A DNA stretch of 23,625 nucleotides from UBA5009 sp038043185 (lineage in GTDB: Bacteria > Bdellovibrionota > Bdellovibrionia > Bdellovibrionales > Bdellovibrionaceae). The stretch is taken from NCBI GenBank assembly GCA_038043185.1, contig JBBTCO010000022.1, positions 1 through 23,625 of the forward strand, in the 5' to 3' direction. Below the pieces are notes generated by a model. It was not told where the DNA came from and searched no databases. It worked only from the letters and a program-made list of their open reading frames with translations. Each line of letters starts with the position of its first letter. Position 1 is the stretch's first letter. Shown piece by piece: positions 7,934-15,315 of this stretch. Both the position numbers and the translations under genes were made by a program.

Positions 7934-8914
7934 GTGAATATAGAGAAGTTTTTGCAATTTTGGAGTGCTCATAACACCTTAATTATTGAGCTGCTGATAG
8001 CAATTGTATTGCTATCAGTTGTCTATTTGGCTTTTCGAATATTTTTTGGAAATCCACAAGAGGCTGAAAGCACTCGCTCATTGGGACAATTGGACTCTGA
8101 TGAAATTCAACGAACATTGCAAAAAATTATGGAGACACAATCTCCGGCATCACGTGCAGGATCTACTTCTGCGGGTGGAGCCGCTGGTTCGTCGGGTGTA
8201 GGAGCGGGAGCCAGCGCGGTAGATACCGCTCAATTTGAAAAATTAAAAATCGAAGCTCAGGAAAAAGAAAAAGCAATACAAGCATTAAAAGATCAAGTGC
8301 AAGAGCTAGTGGCAAATCAAGGTGCGGCAGCAGCTTCCTCAACCGCCAGCAAAGAGCTTGAAGGAAAACTAAAAGACCTCGAGGCTCGATTGGCTGAATA
8401 CGAAATTATCAGCGAAGATATTGCGGACTTGTCTTTTTATCGAGAAGAAAATACTCGGCTACAAAAAGAATTAGCTAGTGCGAAAACAGGCGGAGCAACG
8501 ACACCTCCAGCAGCCCCACCTTCTGCAGCAGCTTCAGTGCCGGCGGAGCCTGCGGCTGTGGCAGCAGCTCCTCCAGCTCCCACTCCTGCTGCAGCGGCGG
8601 CCGCACCCGCAGCAGCGGCGCCATCAGCATCAGAACCAATGTCAGTTTTAGAGGCTGCACTTGCCTCCGAAGCAGCGCCACCGCCACCAGCGGCGTCACC
8701 GACAGCAGCAGAGATTGCACCAGAATCATTTTTAGTATCGAGTGGTGAGCCCGCTGCAGATGCGAACTCCTCACCAGTTGATGATGAATTAATGCGCGAG
8801 TTTGCTTCGGCCATCGCCGAACAAAAAGCTTCGAACGCAGAGAAGAAGGCTGCGAAGGCGGCCGATGGCCAAAATCTCATGGGCGAGTTTGAAAATTTTA
8901 TGAAAAAAGGATAA
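7934..8914 (+). CDS. Membrane-anchored coiled-coil, Ala/Pro-rich hypothetical protein
   Basis: The 326-aa product has one N-terminal transmembrane helix (about residues 15-37). A polar linker, a coiled coil (about 95-190, E/K/Q-rich), a low-complexity Ala/Pro stretch (about 190-265) and a conserved-looking acidic tail ending F-E-N-F-M-K-K-G follow. No enzyme domain is recognised. It is probably a bitopic inner-membrane protein with a cytoplasmic or periplasmic stalk. The start is uncertain. The GTG at 7934 overlaps its best SD, AAAGGAG at 7928-7934, so initiation at GTG would have to use the AAAGGA at 7916-7921 or be leaderless. Initiation at the in-frame ATA (7940) or TTG (7952) is the alternative. 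Three bases separate it from the HEAT-repeat gene, suggesting an operon. Confidence 0.7.
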   Translation: MNIEKFLQFWSAHNTLIIELLIAIVLLSVVYLAFRIFFGNPQEAESTRSLGQLDSDEIQRTLQKIMETQSPASRAGSTSAGGAAGSSGVGAGASAVDTAQFEKLKIEAQEKEKAIQALKDQVQELVANQGAAAASSTASKELEGKLKDLEARLAEYEIISEDIADLSFYREENTRLQKELASAKTGGATTPPAAPPSAAASVPAEPAAVAAAPPAPTPAAAAAAPAAAAPSASEPMSVLEAALASEAAPPPPAASPTAAEIAPESFLVSSGEPAADANSSPVDDELMREFASAIAEQKASNAEKKAAKAADGQNLMGEFENFMKKG

Positions 8915-8917
8915 TCG

Positions 8918-9607
8918 ATGAAAACACTTTGTTTAATAATTTTATTGGTTGGTTCTTCTTCCTTTGCGGCGATTCCACAAGTCACGGTGGAAGAACTTTT
9001 AACTTTGCCAGAGGCAAATCGAAAGTTAATTGCAAACATGCAGCCTAAAAGTTTTTACAATAAAGTCGTTGGAGTGGCATTTGATAATCAAAAGCCAATG
9101 TCGATTCGATGGAAAGCCCTGATGTTGGCTTCAGACCTTGGTAAAAAATCAGCAATTGCGGATTTGATGAAAGCGTCGCGAAGCAATGATTGGTTTATGC
9201 GAAACGCTTCACTCGTCGCTCTGAAAGATCAAGATGCCGAACTTTCTTATCATGTGGCAAAAAAACTAGTTCAAGATAAAGCCTTGGTGGTCAGATCGGC
9301 TGCAGTTGATGTTATCGCTGGATCAAAAGATCCCGCCGCGCGCAGTTTGCTTTGGGAAGAGCTGAATCAAAAATACAATTTTAAAAATAAGTCTTCACTT
9401 TGGATTCGCTCGCAAATCGTCGAAGTCTTATCGGACCATCCCGAGGTTCACGAGAAAAATAAATTTGTAAGTTTATTATCAGACACGGATAACAAACTTC
9501 ATCAGAGCGCAGTTCAGGCTCTTGAAAAAGTGACGGGAAAAGTTTTAGGAGATAAAAAAACTCCGATGGACAAGAAAGTCGCTCTTTGGAAAAAAGAAAT
9601 CCTTTAA
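8918..9607 (+). CDS. Secreted HEAT-repeat-like protein
   Basis: The 229-aa product has a short signal peptide (residues 1-18, cleavage near S-F-A-A). Helical-pair repeats follow that resemble HEAT units: I-R-W-K-A-L-M-L-A-S-D-L-G near 61-73, a W-F-M-R-N-A-S-L-V-A-L unit near 89-99, V-V-R-S-A-A-V-D-V-I near 124-133, W-I-R-S-Q-I-V-E-V-L near 161-170, and L-H-Q-S-A-V-Q-A-L near 193-201. Such proteins are protein-binding scaffolds, here probably periplasmic. The ATG at 8918 follows the previous stop by three bases and has AAAGGATAA just upstream, so translational coupling with the coiled-coil gene is likely. The partner is unknown. It ends convergent to the lipoprotein gene at 9630. Confidence 0.75.
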   Translation: MKTLCLIILLVGSSSFAAIPQVTVEELLTLPEANRKLIANMQPKSFYNKVVGVAFDNQKPMSIRWKALMLASDLGKKSAIADLMKASRSNDWFMRNASLVALKDQDAELSYHVAKKLVQDKALVVRSAAVDVIAGSKDPAARSLLWEELNQKYNFKNKSSLWIRSQIVEVLSDHPEVHEKNKFVSLLSDTDNKLHQSAVQALEKVTGKVLGDKKTPMDKKVALWKKEIL

Positions 9608-9629
9608 GTAGCCCAGTTTAGGACACGCC

Positions 9630-10148
9630 CTAATCAAATTCTCCGGCGTTGGTTTTTTTCAAAGCCTCTGTGATCAATAATTCGCGTTCGAATCGATAGA
9701 AAAGAATTTTTTCTTCCAGACCATCCGAAGTGACTGTTTCAGGTTCAGAAAAGAAATCCCGCAGCACTTCGATTCTTTTTTCAATCGTGACTCTTGTCGA
9801 ATCGCGGCTATCTACTTTTCCTTTAGAGAAGCTGACAATAAGTTTATATCTCAATCCTGCAGATGGTTTTTTTTCGCTATCTGGAGGAAGCCAACCATCA
9901 ACAGCTTTGACGTATTCTGTCTCAAGGTAGCCAGTTTCCTGATTTTCATTAGCAATCGTATATCGAATGACGGTATGAGCGGCTCGCCAAACCTGATCGA
10001 AATTAGCGTAATAAACTCTTTGCGGAGTTGTTTGTCGTGACACTTTCGTCTTATTTGCTTGAGGTTCAAGCGTGGCACAGGCCGAAAGAGCAGAGGCCAT
10101 TAAAAAAAGAGAGAAAACTTTAAAAATCAATTGAGCTTCTCGTAACAT
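9630..10148 (-). CDS. Lipoprotein of unknown function
   Basis: From the ATG at 10148 the product is 172 aa, with a basic start, a hydrophobic stretch and a lipobox A-L-S-A-C ending at Cys24. The mature domain (about residues 35-165) alternates hydrophobic and charged residues and has a Y-Y-A-N-F-D-Q-V-W segment. This general look is shared with small outer-membrane lipoproteins of the NlpB/BamC kind, but I cannot assign a family. The frame can be extended to a TTG at 10163, but neither start has a clear SD. The gene start lies inside the end of the upstream lipoprotein gene (29-bp overlap from the ATG), so translation is probably coupled to that gene. Confidence 0.7.
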   Translation of the reverse strand: MLREAQLIFKVFSLFLMASALSACATLEPQANKTKVSRQTTPQRVYYANFDQVWRAAHTVIRYTIANENQETGYLETEYVKAVDGWLPPDSEKKPSAGLRYKLIVSFSKGKVDSRDSTRVTIEKRIEVLRDFFSEPETVTSDGLEEKILFYRFERELLITEALKKTNAGEFD

Positions 10149-11586
10149 GAGTCGCGTTTTCAATCATCGCTGAACCAGGTTCAATGTCCCTTGCGGTTGT
10201 GCTGCCAATAAAAGAAACTTCTAAACGTCGGCTTGCGCGAGATGGTTTGGATGGAAACTTTGGAAGCTTCATAGAATCAATCCAAGAATTTGCATAAATT
10301 TCCCATTCTCGCGAAAGCACCACTTGAGTCTCGTTGATTTCACTCCGCAAAGTGTTTGTAGATGAAATCACCGCGTAGGTTCCAGATTCCTTGATATTGC
10401 GAGCTCGTTGCGATGGCTTGGTGAATGTAAACTCGCTGTTGGAAATCATTCTTGGGTTTTCAATCAATGGAATTAAACTGAATTCAGCGTTTGGAGTTAC
10501 CGGAACAATTGTTGCGCTCATGCGGCCTGCGTTCGGTCCTACAGCGAACTCATTTTTATTTTTAAGCACGCCGATTAAATAGGATTCGCCATTGGGCAAT
10601 AGTTTCAGGCTTTGTTGCTGCCGAGGCTCTAATCTTTTGATATCAGTTGGAAACCAAGCACCACTATTTTGACTAGCTCCGATGGCTAAAAATGCTTCTT
10701 GAGCTTTAAAAAATGGCGCGACGATTTGGGTTTGAGCTGTGAAATTCATCGCTTTTGTATTCAGATTGGCTAGAGTTCTGGTTTGCGTGACGTTGACCTC
10801 TTGTAAGACCCCACCAAATAAATTGAAATAGTTGATCATATCCGCGTAACTTTTTTCGCCACCACGAACAGCGTCGACAACAGTTTTAAAAGGGAAATAT
10901 CCACGCAGACCAAGCACACGTTTTTTTCCTAAAGCTGCTGTGCGAATTCGGTAAACCGGCTTCGAAAGAGTGAGTGGTAAAAAATAAGATTCTTTTTGAG
11001 TCGGAATAGAAAGATTCCCCGGAACACTCAAATCAAATCCAACTACGGAAATGACGTCGGACAGGGGACTGATCACCTTATTGATATCAAAAGTGAGGAG
11101 ATCTTCTTTGGTCATGCTTTCCACGACCAAGCCAAAATCCAACTGATCGTCATAATTTTTTACATTGTGACCTAAAGTTTCGCCGTAAATTTCATATTGA
11201 GGAAAACCGTTTTTTTTCTTAATGCGAAAATAAATTCCCCCCGGTATTTGTTCCAGATAAGTCACGCGAATATAGCCATCTAAGTCGATTGTTACGGGTA
11301 GGGCAGAGGTCCACTCCGCAGGAATAATGATCATTCCTTTATCATCTGTTTTTAAAAGATTATTTTGAAAGGGGTGGTTTATTTCATTGCCAATAAGCAC
11401 ACTAGCGCCAGCGACAGGACGGCTGTGTTCATCCACTACAACAAGTGTCCCTGTCTGCACAAGGTTGTGAATATAGGAATCAGAATAAACCAACTCTTTT
11501 GGTTTCGGAGTTCCAGTTTTATCTTTGTCTCCGCAGGCGCCCATAAATAGGCACAGACTTAACAAAAATATAAAATTAAACTTCAT
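10120..11586 (-). CDS. Large lipoprotein with N-terminal Ig-like/regulatory-like domain
   Basis: The 488-aa product begins with a lipoprotein signal: hydrophobic residues 4-15, then F-M-G-A-C with Cys18. Residues about 45-125 look like a carboxypeptidase-regulatory-like/Ig-like beta-sandwich (G-T-L-V-V-V-D-E, then P-V-A-G-A-S-V-L-I, then a K-T-D-D-K-G turn). The remaining 360 residues are beta-rich with no recognised domain. It is probably exposed on the periplasmic or outer face of the outer membrane. AGGGGAA just upstream supports the ATG at 11586. The downstream lipoprotein gene overlaps its 3' end, so both likely act together. A promoter-like TTGACT-N17-TCCAAT lies at 11607-11635. Confidence 0.75.
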   Translation of the reverse strand: MKFNFIFLLSLCLFMGACGDKDKTGTPKPKELVYSDSYIHNLVQTGTLVVVDEHSRPVAGASVLIGNEINHPFQNNLLKTDDKGMIIIPAEWTSALPVTIDLDGYIRVTYLEQIPGGIYFRIKKKNGFPQYEIYGETLGHNVKNYDDQLDFGLVVESMTKEDLLTFDINKVISPLSDVISVVGFDLSVPGNLSIPTQKESYFLPLTLSKPVYRIRTAALGKKRVLGLRGYFPFKTVVDAVRGGEKSYADMINYFNLFGGVLQEVNVTQTRTLANLNTKAMNFTAQTQIVAPFFKAQEAFLAIGASQNSGAWFPTDIKRLEPRQQQSLKLLPNGESYLIGVLKNKNEFAVGPNAGRMSATIVPVTPNAEFSLIPLIENPRMISNSEFTFTKPSQRARNIKESGTYAVISSTNTLRSEINETQVVLSREWEIYANSWIDSMKLPKFPSKPSRASRRLEVSFIGSTTARDIEPGSAMIENATHVTRSSIDF

Positions 11587-11606
11587 AGAATTTCCCCTGT
11601 CTTAGT

Positions 11607-11635
11607 ATTGGAATTTTACCAGGCTCGAGAGTCAA
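11607..11635 (-). promoter_or_regulatory. Putative sigma-70-type promoter of the lipoprotein pair
   Basis: On the - strand, TTGACT (11630-11635) and TCCAAT (11607-11612) are separated by exactly 17 bases. They match five and four of six positions of the -35/-10 consensus. Transcription would begin near 11600, giving a short leader with the SD of the lipoprotein gene. Prediction by eye only. Confidence 0.4.
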
Positions 11636-11683
11636 CAGAAAGAGAGCTAAACTGCTTAAAATGAAGGCGTTTATAGAGAAGTA

Positions 11684-11689
11684 TTGACA
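11684..11689 (+). promoter_or_regulatory. Consensus -35 box upstream of tRNA-Met
   Basis: A perfect TTGACA lies about 100 bases before the tRNA. At 17-base spacing the -10 candidate is TAGACC (11707-11712), which is weak, so the promoter assignment is tentative. No other gene on this strand would need it. Confidence 0.3.
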
Positions 11690-11787
11690 ATTTTTAGCTC
11701 AATCAGTAGACCAGGTCTTTCGACTTAGAGTTATTGCAAGGCGCTATGCGCTGAGCAAGCTTTCAATCGGGGATTTCTGCGAAAAGT

Positions 11788-11864
11788 GGTGGGGTAGCTC
11801 AGCTGGTTAGAGCAATGGAATCATAATCCATAGGTCGGCGGTTCAAGTCCGCCCCTCACTACCA
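11788..11864 (+). tRNA. tRNA-Met (CAU), elongator type
   Basis: A complete cloverleaf is visible. The acceptor strand GGTGGGG (11788-11794) pairs with CCTCACT (11854-11860), counting two G-T pairs. The D stem is GCTC/GAGC, and the anticodon stem ATGGA/TCCAT holds the loop ATCATAA, giving anticodon CAT. The T arm is GGCGG-TTCAAGT-CCGCC. Discriminator A and an encoded CCA (11862-11864) complete it. The anticodon stem lacks the three G-C pairs of initiator tRNA and pair 1-72 is G-T, so it is not tRNA-fMet. It resembles proteobacterial elongator tRNA-Met. A tRNA-Ile read with lysidine-modified CAU cannot be fully excluded. A terminator follows, and a tyrosine integrase gene lies immediately downstream, so the 3' half is a likely integration target. 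Confidence 0.95.
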
Positions 11865-11900
11865 ATTTTCATAAAAATCTGAAAAAACCAAAAAATTTCA

Positions 11901-11936
11901 AAGGCTTAGAGTGATAAAATTCTAAGCCTTTTTTTA
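11901..11936 (+). terminator. Rho-independent terminator after tRNA-Met
   Basis: AAGGCTTAGA (11901-11910) and TCTAAGCCTT (11921-11930) form a perfect 10-bp stem with a 10-base loop, followed by seven T's (11929-11935). It ends the tRNA transcript 37 bases past the CCA. Confidence 0.88.
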
Positions 11937-11955
11937 TTCTCAGGTATTCTCAGGT
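11936..11955. repeat. Tandem 10-bp direct repeat next to the integrase
   Basis: ATTCTCAGGT occurs twice head to tail (11936-11945, 11946-11955), followed by TACCT. It lies between the tRNA terminator and the integrase stop. Short direct repeats next to an integrase and its tRNA target are typical of arm-type recombinase binding sites. The role here is inferred. Confidence 0.55.
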
Positions 11956-11988
11956 TACCTATTTTTTTTCAACATGAATTTGCAGTTG

Positions 11989-13224
11989 TTACGCTGGTTT
12001 CTCAATCGCATTTTTGAACTTCGTCATTCCTTCAAAAATTGTTCGATCTGTCACTTTGGCGTACTTATCCGTCATTTTCATAGTCGAGTGTCCCAGGATT
12101 CCTTTTAGTGCGATCGGGTCCTTCGTTGTCTCCATGAAGTGAGTAGCAAAGCTATGTCTCATAATATGTGTTGATTTATGATTCACATTTGCGTGTCTCA
12201 TCGCTCGTTCATACTGATGTTGAACACAACTGTAAGAAGGAATTTTAATCCCATCGTCACTAAAAATGAGGCCAGTGATTCGCGCTTGCTGTTTTTGAAG
12301 CTTTCTTAGCTCCTGCAAAACTTCAGGCAGCAAAACAACTGTTCTATTCCTCCCATTTTTAGGAACCATGCTAATTGTTGAAGGGCGAACATTTGTTCGC
12401 ATCCATTGAACAGTCTTATTAATCTCTAAAATTCCACTAGACCAATCAATATCCTGCCAACTCAGCGCAAAGATTTCACCAATTCGCATGCCAGTTCTCA
12501 GTTGAGTTAAACAAGACGCAAAGTAAATTTTTTTTGCTGGTTTTTGTTTTGCTAGCTCACTAAAAGTGACAAGAAGTTTCTCAATATCTTCCGAGGCAAT
12601 ATATTTTATCTTTTCTTTAGCTTTTTTCTGTTCATACTTTGCTCTGTCGATAATAGCATCTTTTCGATGTCGCTCTCTAACAGGGTTTTCAAATCTTTCA
12701 TTAAAATATTCTTTATAGTATTTGAAAACCAAAGATAAAAGATCCACTTCATGAAGATATGATAACCGCACCGATTTGACCTTATGTTTTAAACGATACT
12801 CTTCTGACTTAACAAGCCTCAACCACTCATCAATAATTTTTGAGTTGATGTCTTGAACATCAACTTCCCAAAACATTTCAAAATGCTTAGTCAAACTTTT
12901 GTATGATTCCAGCGTTGAAACTCTGAGGGTTGATTTTTTATGTTCATAAAAATCGTTAAAAACATTTCTAAAAGTCATAGGCCTAACATCTGGTGCGCGG
13001 TCGAAGTCGATCTTTAGCCGAATTCGCCACTTAACAGCTTCTTGAATAGTTCCAAATGATTCGGAAAACGAGCGACCATTCTTTTCTATGTTGGCCTGAA
13101 ACTTGTTCCCAGATTTTCTTTGGACATAGTCTTGAAGCTTATCAGACCAATTCCATATGGATCTAACACCAGCTTCATTTGTTGCTCTATAAATAGTTTT
13201 ACGTGATTGCAGGTTATTCACCAA
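11989..13224 (-). CDS. Tyrosine-type site-specific integrase
   Basis: The 411-aa length is typical of phage/ICE integrases. It has an N-terminal arm-binding-like region (about 20-70), a SAM-like core-binding domain (about 80-180) and a C-terminal catalytic domain. The catalytic set is complete: Arg247 in T-G-M-R-I-G-E, Lys289 in V-P-K-N-G, His353 and Arg356 in H-I-M-R-H-S, His379 in L-G-H-S-T, and the nucleophile Tyr388 in K-Y-A-K-V. It cuts and joins DNA through a phosphotyrosine link to integrate or excise the element. The gene points toward the tRNA-Met 125 bp away, the usual layout for tRNA-targeting islands. Its start overlaps the 3' end of the excisionase-like gene by 11 bp, which suggests coupled translation. 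It looks intact. Confidence 0.95.
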   Translation of the reverse strand: MVNNLQSRKTIYRATNEAGVRSIWNWSDKLQDYVQRKSGNKFQANIEKNGRSFSESFGTIQEAVKWRIRLKIDFDRAPDVRPMTFRNVFNDFYEHKKSTLRVSTLESYKSLTKHFEMFWEVDVQDINSKIIDEWLRLVKSEEYRLKHKVKSVRLSYLHEVDLLSLVFKYYKEYFNERFENPVRERHRKDAIIDRAKYEQKKAKEKIKYIASEDIEKLLVTFSELAKQKPAKKIYFASCLTQLRTGMRIGEIFALSWQDIDWSSGILEINKTVQWMRTNVRPSTISMVPKNGRNRTVVLLPEVLQELRKLQKQQARITGLIFSDDGIKIPSYSCVQHQYERAMRHANVNHKSTHIMRHSFATHFMETTKDPIALKGILGHSTMKMTDKYAKVTDRTIFEGMTKFKNAIEKPA

Positions 13225-13471
13225 ATTCCCCTTTCAACCACCTTTCAATATCAATTTTGACAAATCTATATTGCCCACCAATTTTTTTAAAAGGAATCTC
13301 ACAGTTTGAGATAAGTCGATAAACCTTCTTAGTTGAAAACTTCAAAAGTTTTGCGATTTCAATAGGTGTAAGCAAATAAAGATTTGATTCCGCCGTCTCT
13401 TCAGTTTTCAAAGAACTTTTCTCAGTAACTAAAGCTAGTTTTTTACTAGCAATCGATCCTTTAGTTTTCAT
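13214..13471 (-). CDS. Excisionase-like helix-turn-helix protein
   Basis: The 85-aa product ends in a winged helix of the excisionase/MerR-like type. L-T-P-I-E-I-A-K-L-L introduces the HTH, then K-V-Y-R-L-I as the recognition helix, I-P-F-K-K-I-G-G-Q-Y-R-F as the wing, and V-K-I-D-I-E-R-W-L as the last helix. Such proteins bind att DNA and direct the integrase toward excision, or act as small regulators. I prefer the ATG at 13471 over an upstream TTG (13492), because AGGAG (13479-13483) sits seven bases before the ATG. The overlap with the integrase gene supports a functional pair. The N-terminal 25 residues are polar and poorly defined. Confidence 0.85.
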   Translation of the reverse strand: MKTKGSIASKKLALVTEKSSLKTEETAESNLYLLTPIEIAKLLKFSTKKVYRLISNCEIPFKKIGGQYRFVKIDIERWLKGEFGE

Positions 13472-13531
13472 ATAAATGCTCCTAAAATTCAAGGCTGAAC
13501 TGAGCTTTGAATTAGTTATTTTTGAAAAAGT

Positions 13532-14047
13532 TTAGGACTCAGTAACTTCGCTTTTATCTACAACAGATTGGTTTTTAGACTTTTTTACGCGTTGTTTTTT
13601 AGTTGTACTTAAGTCACTTTTTTCAAGCACGCTAGGCGAAGCTTCCGCATTTTTGATCACACCAATTTCAAGACTACGGAGCTCAGCCTGTAGAGCAAAA
13701 ACCAGCTCGTGATTATTTTCATCAAGTGCTTTTTTAAGTTGAGGCGTAATCCAATTTAGATGCTTGATTAAACTATAATGTGCCAACCGAATCTTTTTAA
13801 TTTCCTTTATGGGAAGCTCATCACGATGTGACTTGATCAAGAAATTCACCAGATCAGATTTGGTTAAATCTAAAAATCCCTTGCTGGAATCTTTAACCTG
13901 ACGAATCCAGTAGTTCACTTTGGCTGATTCATCCTTATTCAGCGTGACTCGATCAACTTGAGTTTTTACTTTTTGATCCAGGATGCTTACTTTTGTATTT
14001 GATGAATCCTGAATAGTATTTTCAGGTTCAGATTTTACCGGCTCCAT
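13532..14047 (-). CDS. Hypothetical mobile-element protein
   Basis: From the ATG at 14047 (AAAGGGA six bases upstream) the product is 171 aa and cytoplasmic. The middle (about residues 30-130) is helical, with a V-D-R-V-T-L-N-K-D-E start. This could be a ribbon-helix-helix-like strand and helix, followed by charged helices. The tail is rich in Lys, Ser and Gln (K-K-Q-R-V-K-K-S-K) and may bind nucleic acid. The layout resembles small accessory proteins of mobilisation or partition modules, but no family is recognised. It overlaps the upstream lipoprotein gene by 13 bp, indicating one operon within the element. The frame can be extended to 14092, but without an SD. Confidence 0.6.
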   Translation of the reverse strand: MEPVKSEPENTIQDSSNTKVSILDQKVKTQVDRVTLNKDESAKVNYWIRQVKDSSKGFLDLTKSDLVNFLIKSHRDELPIKEIKKIRLAHYSLIKHLNWITPQLKKALDENNHELVFALQAELRSLEIGVIKNAEASPSVLEKSDLSTTKKQRVKKSKNQSVVDKSEVTES

Positions 14048-14265
14048 GACGTGTCCCTTTGAATTCGGTAGAGGTAGTGACCCTCCTCCCATTCGGTGCC
14101 GCCGTTTTTGATCACTTCTGGAATCCAGATTTTCTTAACTTCAGGTTTTAATAATTTTGGCGGCGTCTGGTTTTGGGTTTTATCATCAGATTTATTTTTC
14201 ATATTCTGACAGCCGGTCATGATAATAAAAATACAAAGTAAAAAAGATTTTTCAAATCTCTTCAT
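14035..14265 (-). CDS. Small lipoprotein of the mobile element
   Basis: From the ATG at 14265 (GAGG seven bases upstream) the product is 76 aa with a lipoprotein signal: M-K-R-F start, hydrophobic core, and I-I-M-T-G-C with Cys at about residue 20. The mature part is Lys/Pro-rich and ends with a compact segment containing E-E-G-H-Y-L-Y-R-I. A small lipoprotein in a mobile element is reminiscent of VirB7-type components of conjugation systems, but there is no other transfer gene in the window, so this is only a suggestion. It overlaps the next gene by 13 bp. Confidence 0.6.
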   Translation of the reverse strand: MKRFEKSFLLCIFIIMTGCQNMKNKSDDKTQNQTPPKLLKPEVKKIWIPEVIKNGGTEWEEGHYLYRIQRDTSWSR

Positions 14266-14349
14266 GAATAGACCTCGTAGGGTTAGGGTTGATAGAATGA
14301 TGAGGGGCATGGGAGTGAATAAGGAGCGTAGGGGTAGTCAGTCATGAAG

Positions 14350-14368
14350 ACGTCCCCGCTGCGGGACC
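14350..14368. repeat. GC-rich hairpin after the nuclease-like remnant
   Basis: GTCCCCGC and GCGGGAC face each other around 14352-14366, only a few bases past the stop at 14372. There is no T run on the - strand, so it is not a standard terminator. It stands out in an A/T-rich region and might be a recombination or transfer-origin hairpin. Confidence 0.3.
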
Positions 14369-14371
14369 GCG

Positions 14372-14782
14372 CTAAGTCTTTGTTTTGCCGATGACTTTCA
14401 AATTGTTCAAATGGACATGAATCGTAGAACGTCCCCTGTAATTCTCCATGAGATCCCGGTAAAAATCCCCGCAAATTTCCTGCATATTTTCACGGATTGT
14501 GTGGACCTTTTCTGACCGCTCGTTGGTAATCATCGCGTCCCAGCCGTTTTTCTTGAAATCTTCCAGATCAATGAACACATGATAGTTGAACGATTCGTCA
14601 TTCACGCAAGTTTTTGCTTTAAGAATTTGTTCGCGGGTGTAGTTCTGATCCACCAGCCAATATACACGATCAATTTGTTTAGCGTGTTTATAAAACTGCA
14701 TGGTCGTTTCGTACTTTGAAATTCGTTTTGTCGAAAGCTCAACTTCAAAAGCCAAAGTGTAAGCCTTTTTTGCACCGACCAC
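14372..14782 (-). pseudogene. 3' remnant of a replication-relaxation-like/nuclease-like gene
   Basis: The frame encodes 136 aa from a GTG with no SD. A-F-E-V-E-L-S-T-K-R-I-S-K-Y-E near residues 11-25 is the E-x-E-L-(x)n-K core seen in the C-terminal part of replication-relaxation-like proteins and of some restriction-fold nucleases. The next strand-like segment, R-V-Y-W-L-V-D, fits the same fold. The family is normally longer, with an N-terminal winged-helix domain, which is absent here. Upstream of the GTG the same frame continues as V-V-R-T-Y-Q-S (read backward) to a TGA at 14810-14812, which is the stop of the next gene. The gene therefore appears 5'-truncated by a deletion. The product may not be made. 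Confidence 0.55.
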
Positions 14783-14809
14783 CCGGGTGTATTGGCTTTG
14801 ACAGTTTGA

Positions 14810-15220
14810 TCAAAGCTTTGAGCGTCCGGCTTCTCCTTTGCGCACTTTAGCGTCCCAGGATTCATCTTCTAGTTTACCTGAATCAAGTTTCAATTGAATT
14901 AATCCTGGCGATCCCCAGGCGATCAATTTAGCTTGGTCAGGAATTTCATTTCCAGAAACTGGGTTTTTTAAAGTTTGGACGCTGACAATTTTACTGTTCT
15001 TAAGAGTCTCTTTCAGCAAAGCTTTCTCGCTCGCATCTCCTGGATACTGAGAGAATAGTGCGTTAGCATAGGCTACGAAGTCAGAAACTAATGAATCTCC
15101 TCCTCCGCCATCTCTGGAGCCACCATCCATTGCAAAACCTGTTTCTGATACAAAGATTGTTGCTAATGTTAATAAGATGAACACTAGACGTTTCTTAAAC
15201 ACTACTGAATTCGAGAACAT
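14810..15220 (-). CDS. Secreted hypothetical protein, probably 3'-truncated
   Basis: From the ATG at 15220, with AGGAGG four bases upstream, the product is 136 aa. It has a good signal peptide (hydrophobic to about residue 25, A-M-D-G boundary), a striking Gly/Asp-rich patch (D-G-G-S-R-D-G-G-G-G-D, about 30-40) and then a soluble domain. The last residues (V-R-K-G-E-A-G-R-S-K-L) look like an interrupted helix rather than a natural end. The following codons, in the same frame after one TGA, belong to the nuclease-like remnant, so I infer that the 3' end was lost in the deletion. It is divergent from the TIGR02147 regulator, sharing the 15221-15363 region with its operator-like repeat, and may be its target. 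Function unknown. Confidence 0.6.
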   Translation of the reverse strand: MFSNSVVFKKRLVFILLTLATIFVSETGFAMDGGSRDGGGGDSLVSDFVAYANALFSQYPGDASEKALLKETLKNSKIVSVQTLKNPVSGNEIPDQAKLIAWGSPGLIQLKLDSGKLEDESWDAKVRKGEAGRSKL

Positions 15221-15315
15221 AAGGCCTCCTGTGGTGCTAAATTGTTTATTCAAATCTTGAACCACATATTATCAGAATTTATGCACCGTTCTAGATTTAT
15301 ATAGTAAATTGTGTT

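Noticed and set aside
8437..9039. 200-codon - strand frame opposite the Ala/Pro-rich protein
   Set aside because: Its Ala/Gly-rich content simply mirrors GC-rich GCN codons of the + gene. It crosses the boundary between two real genes and lacks an SD.
14066..14073. GGTAGTGA as a possible attR copy of the tRNA-Met 3' end
   Set aside because: Only eight bases match and they lie inside a coding gene; chance similarity.
14283..14474. 63-codon - strand frame between lipoprotein and nuclease-like remnant
   Set aside because: It runs out of frame through the end of the remnant and has no SD.
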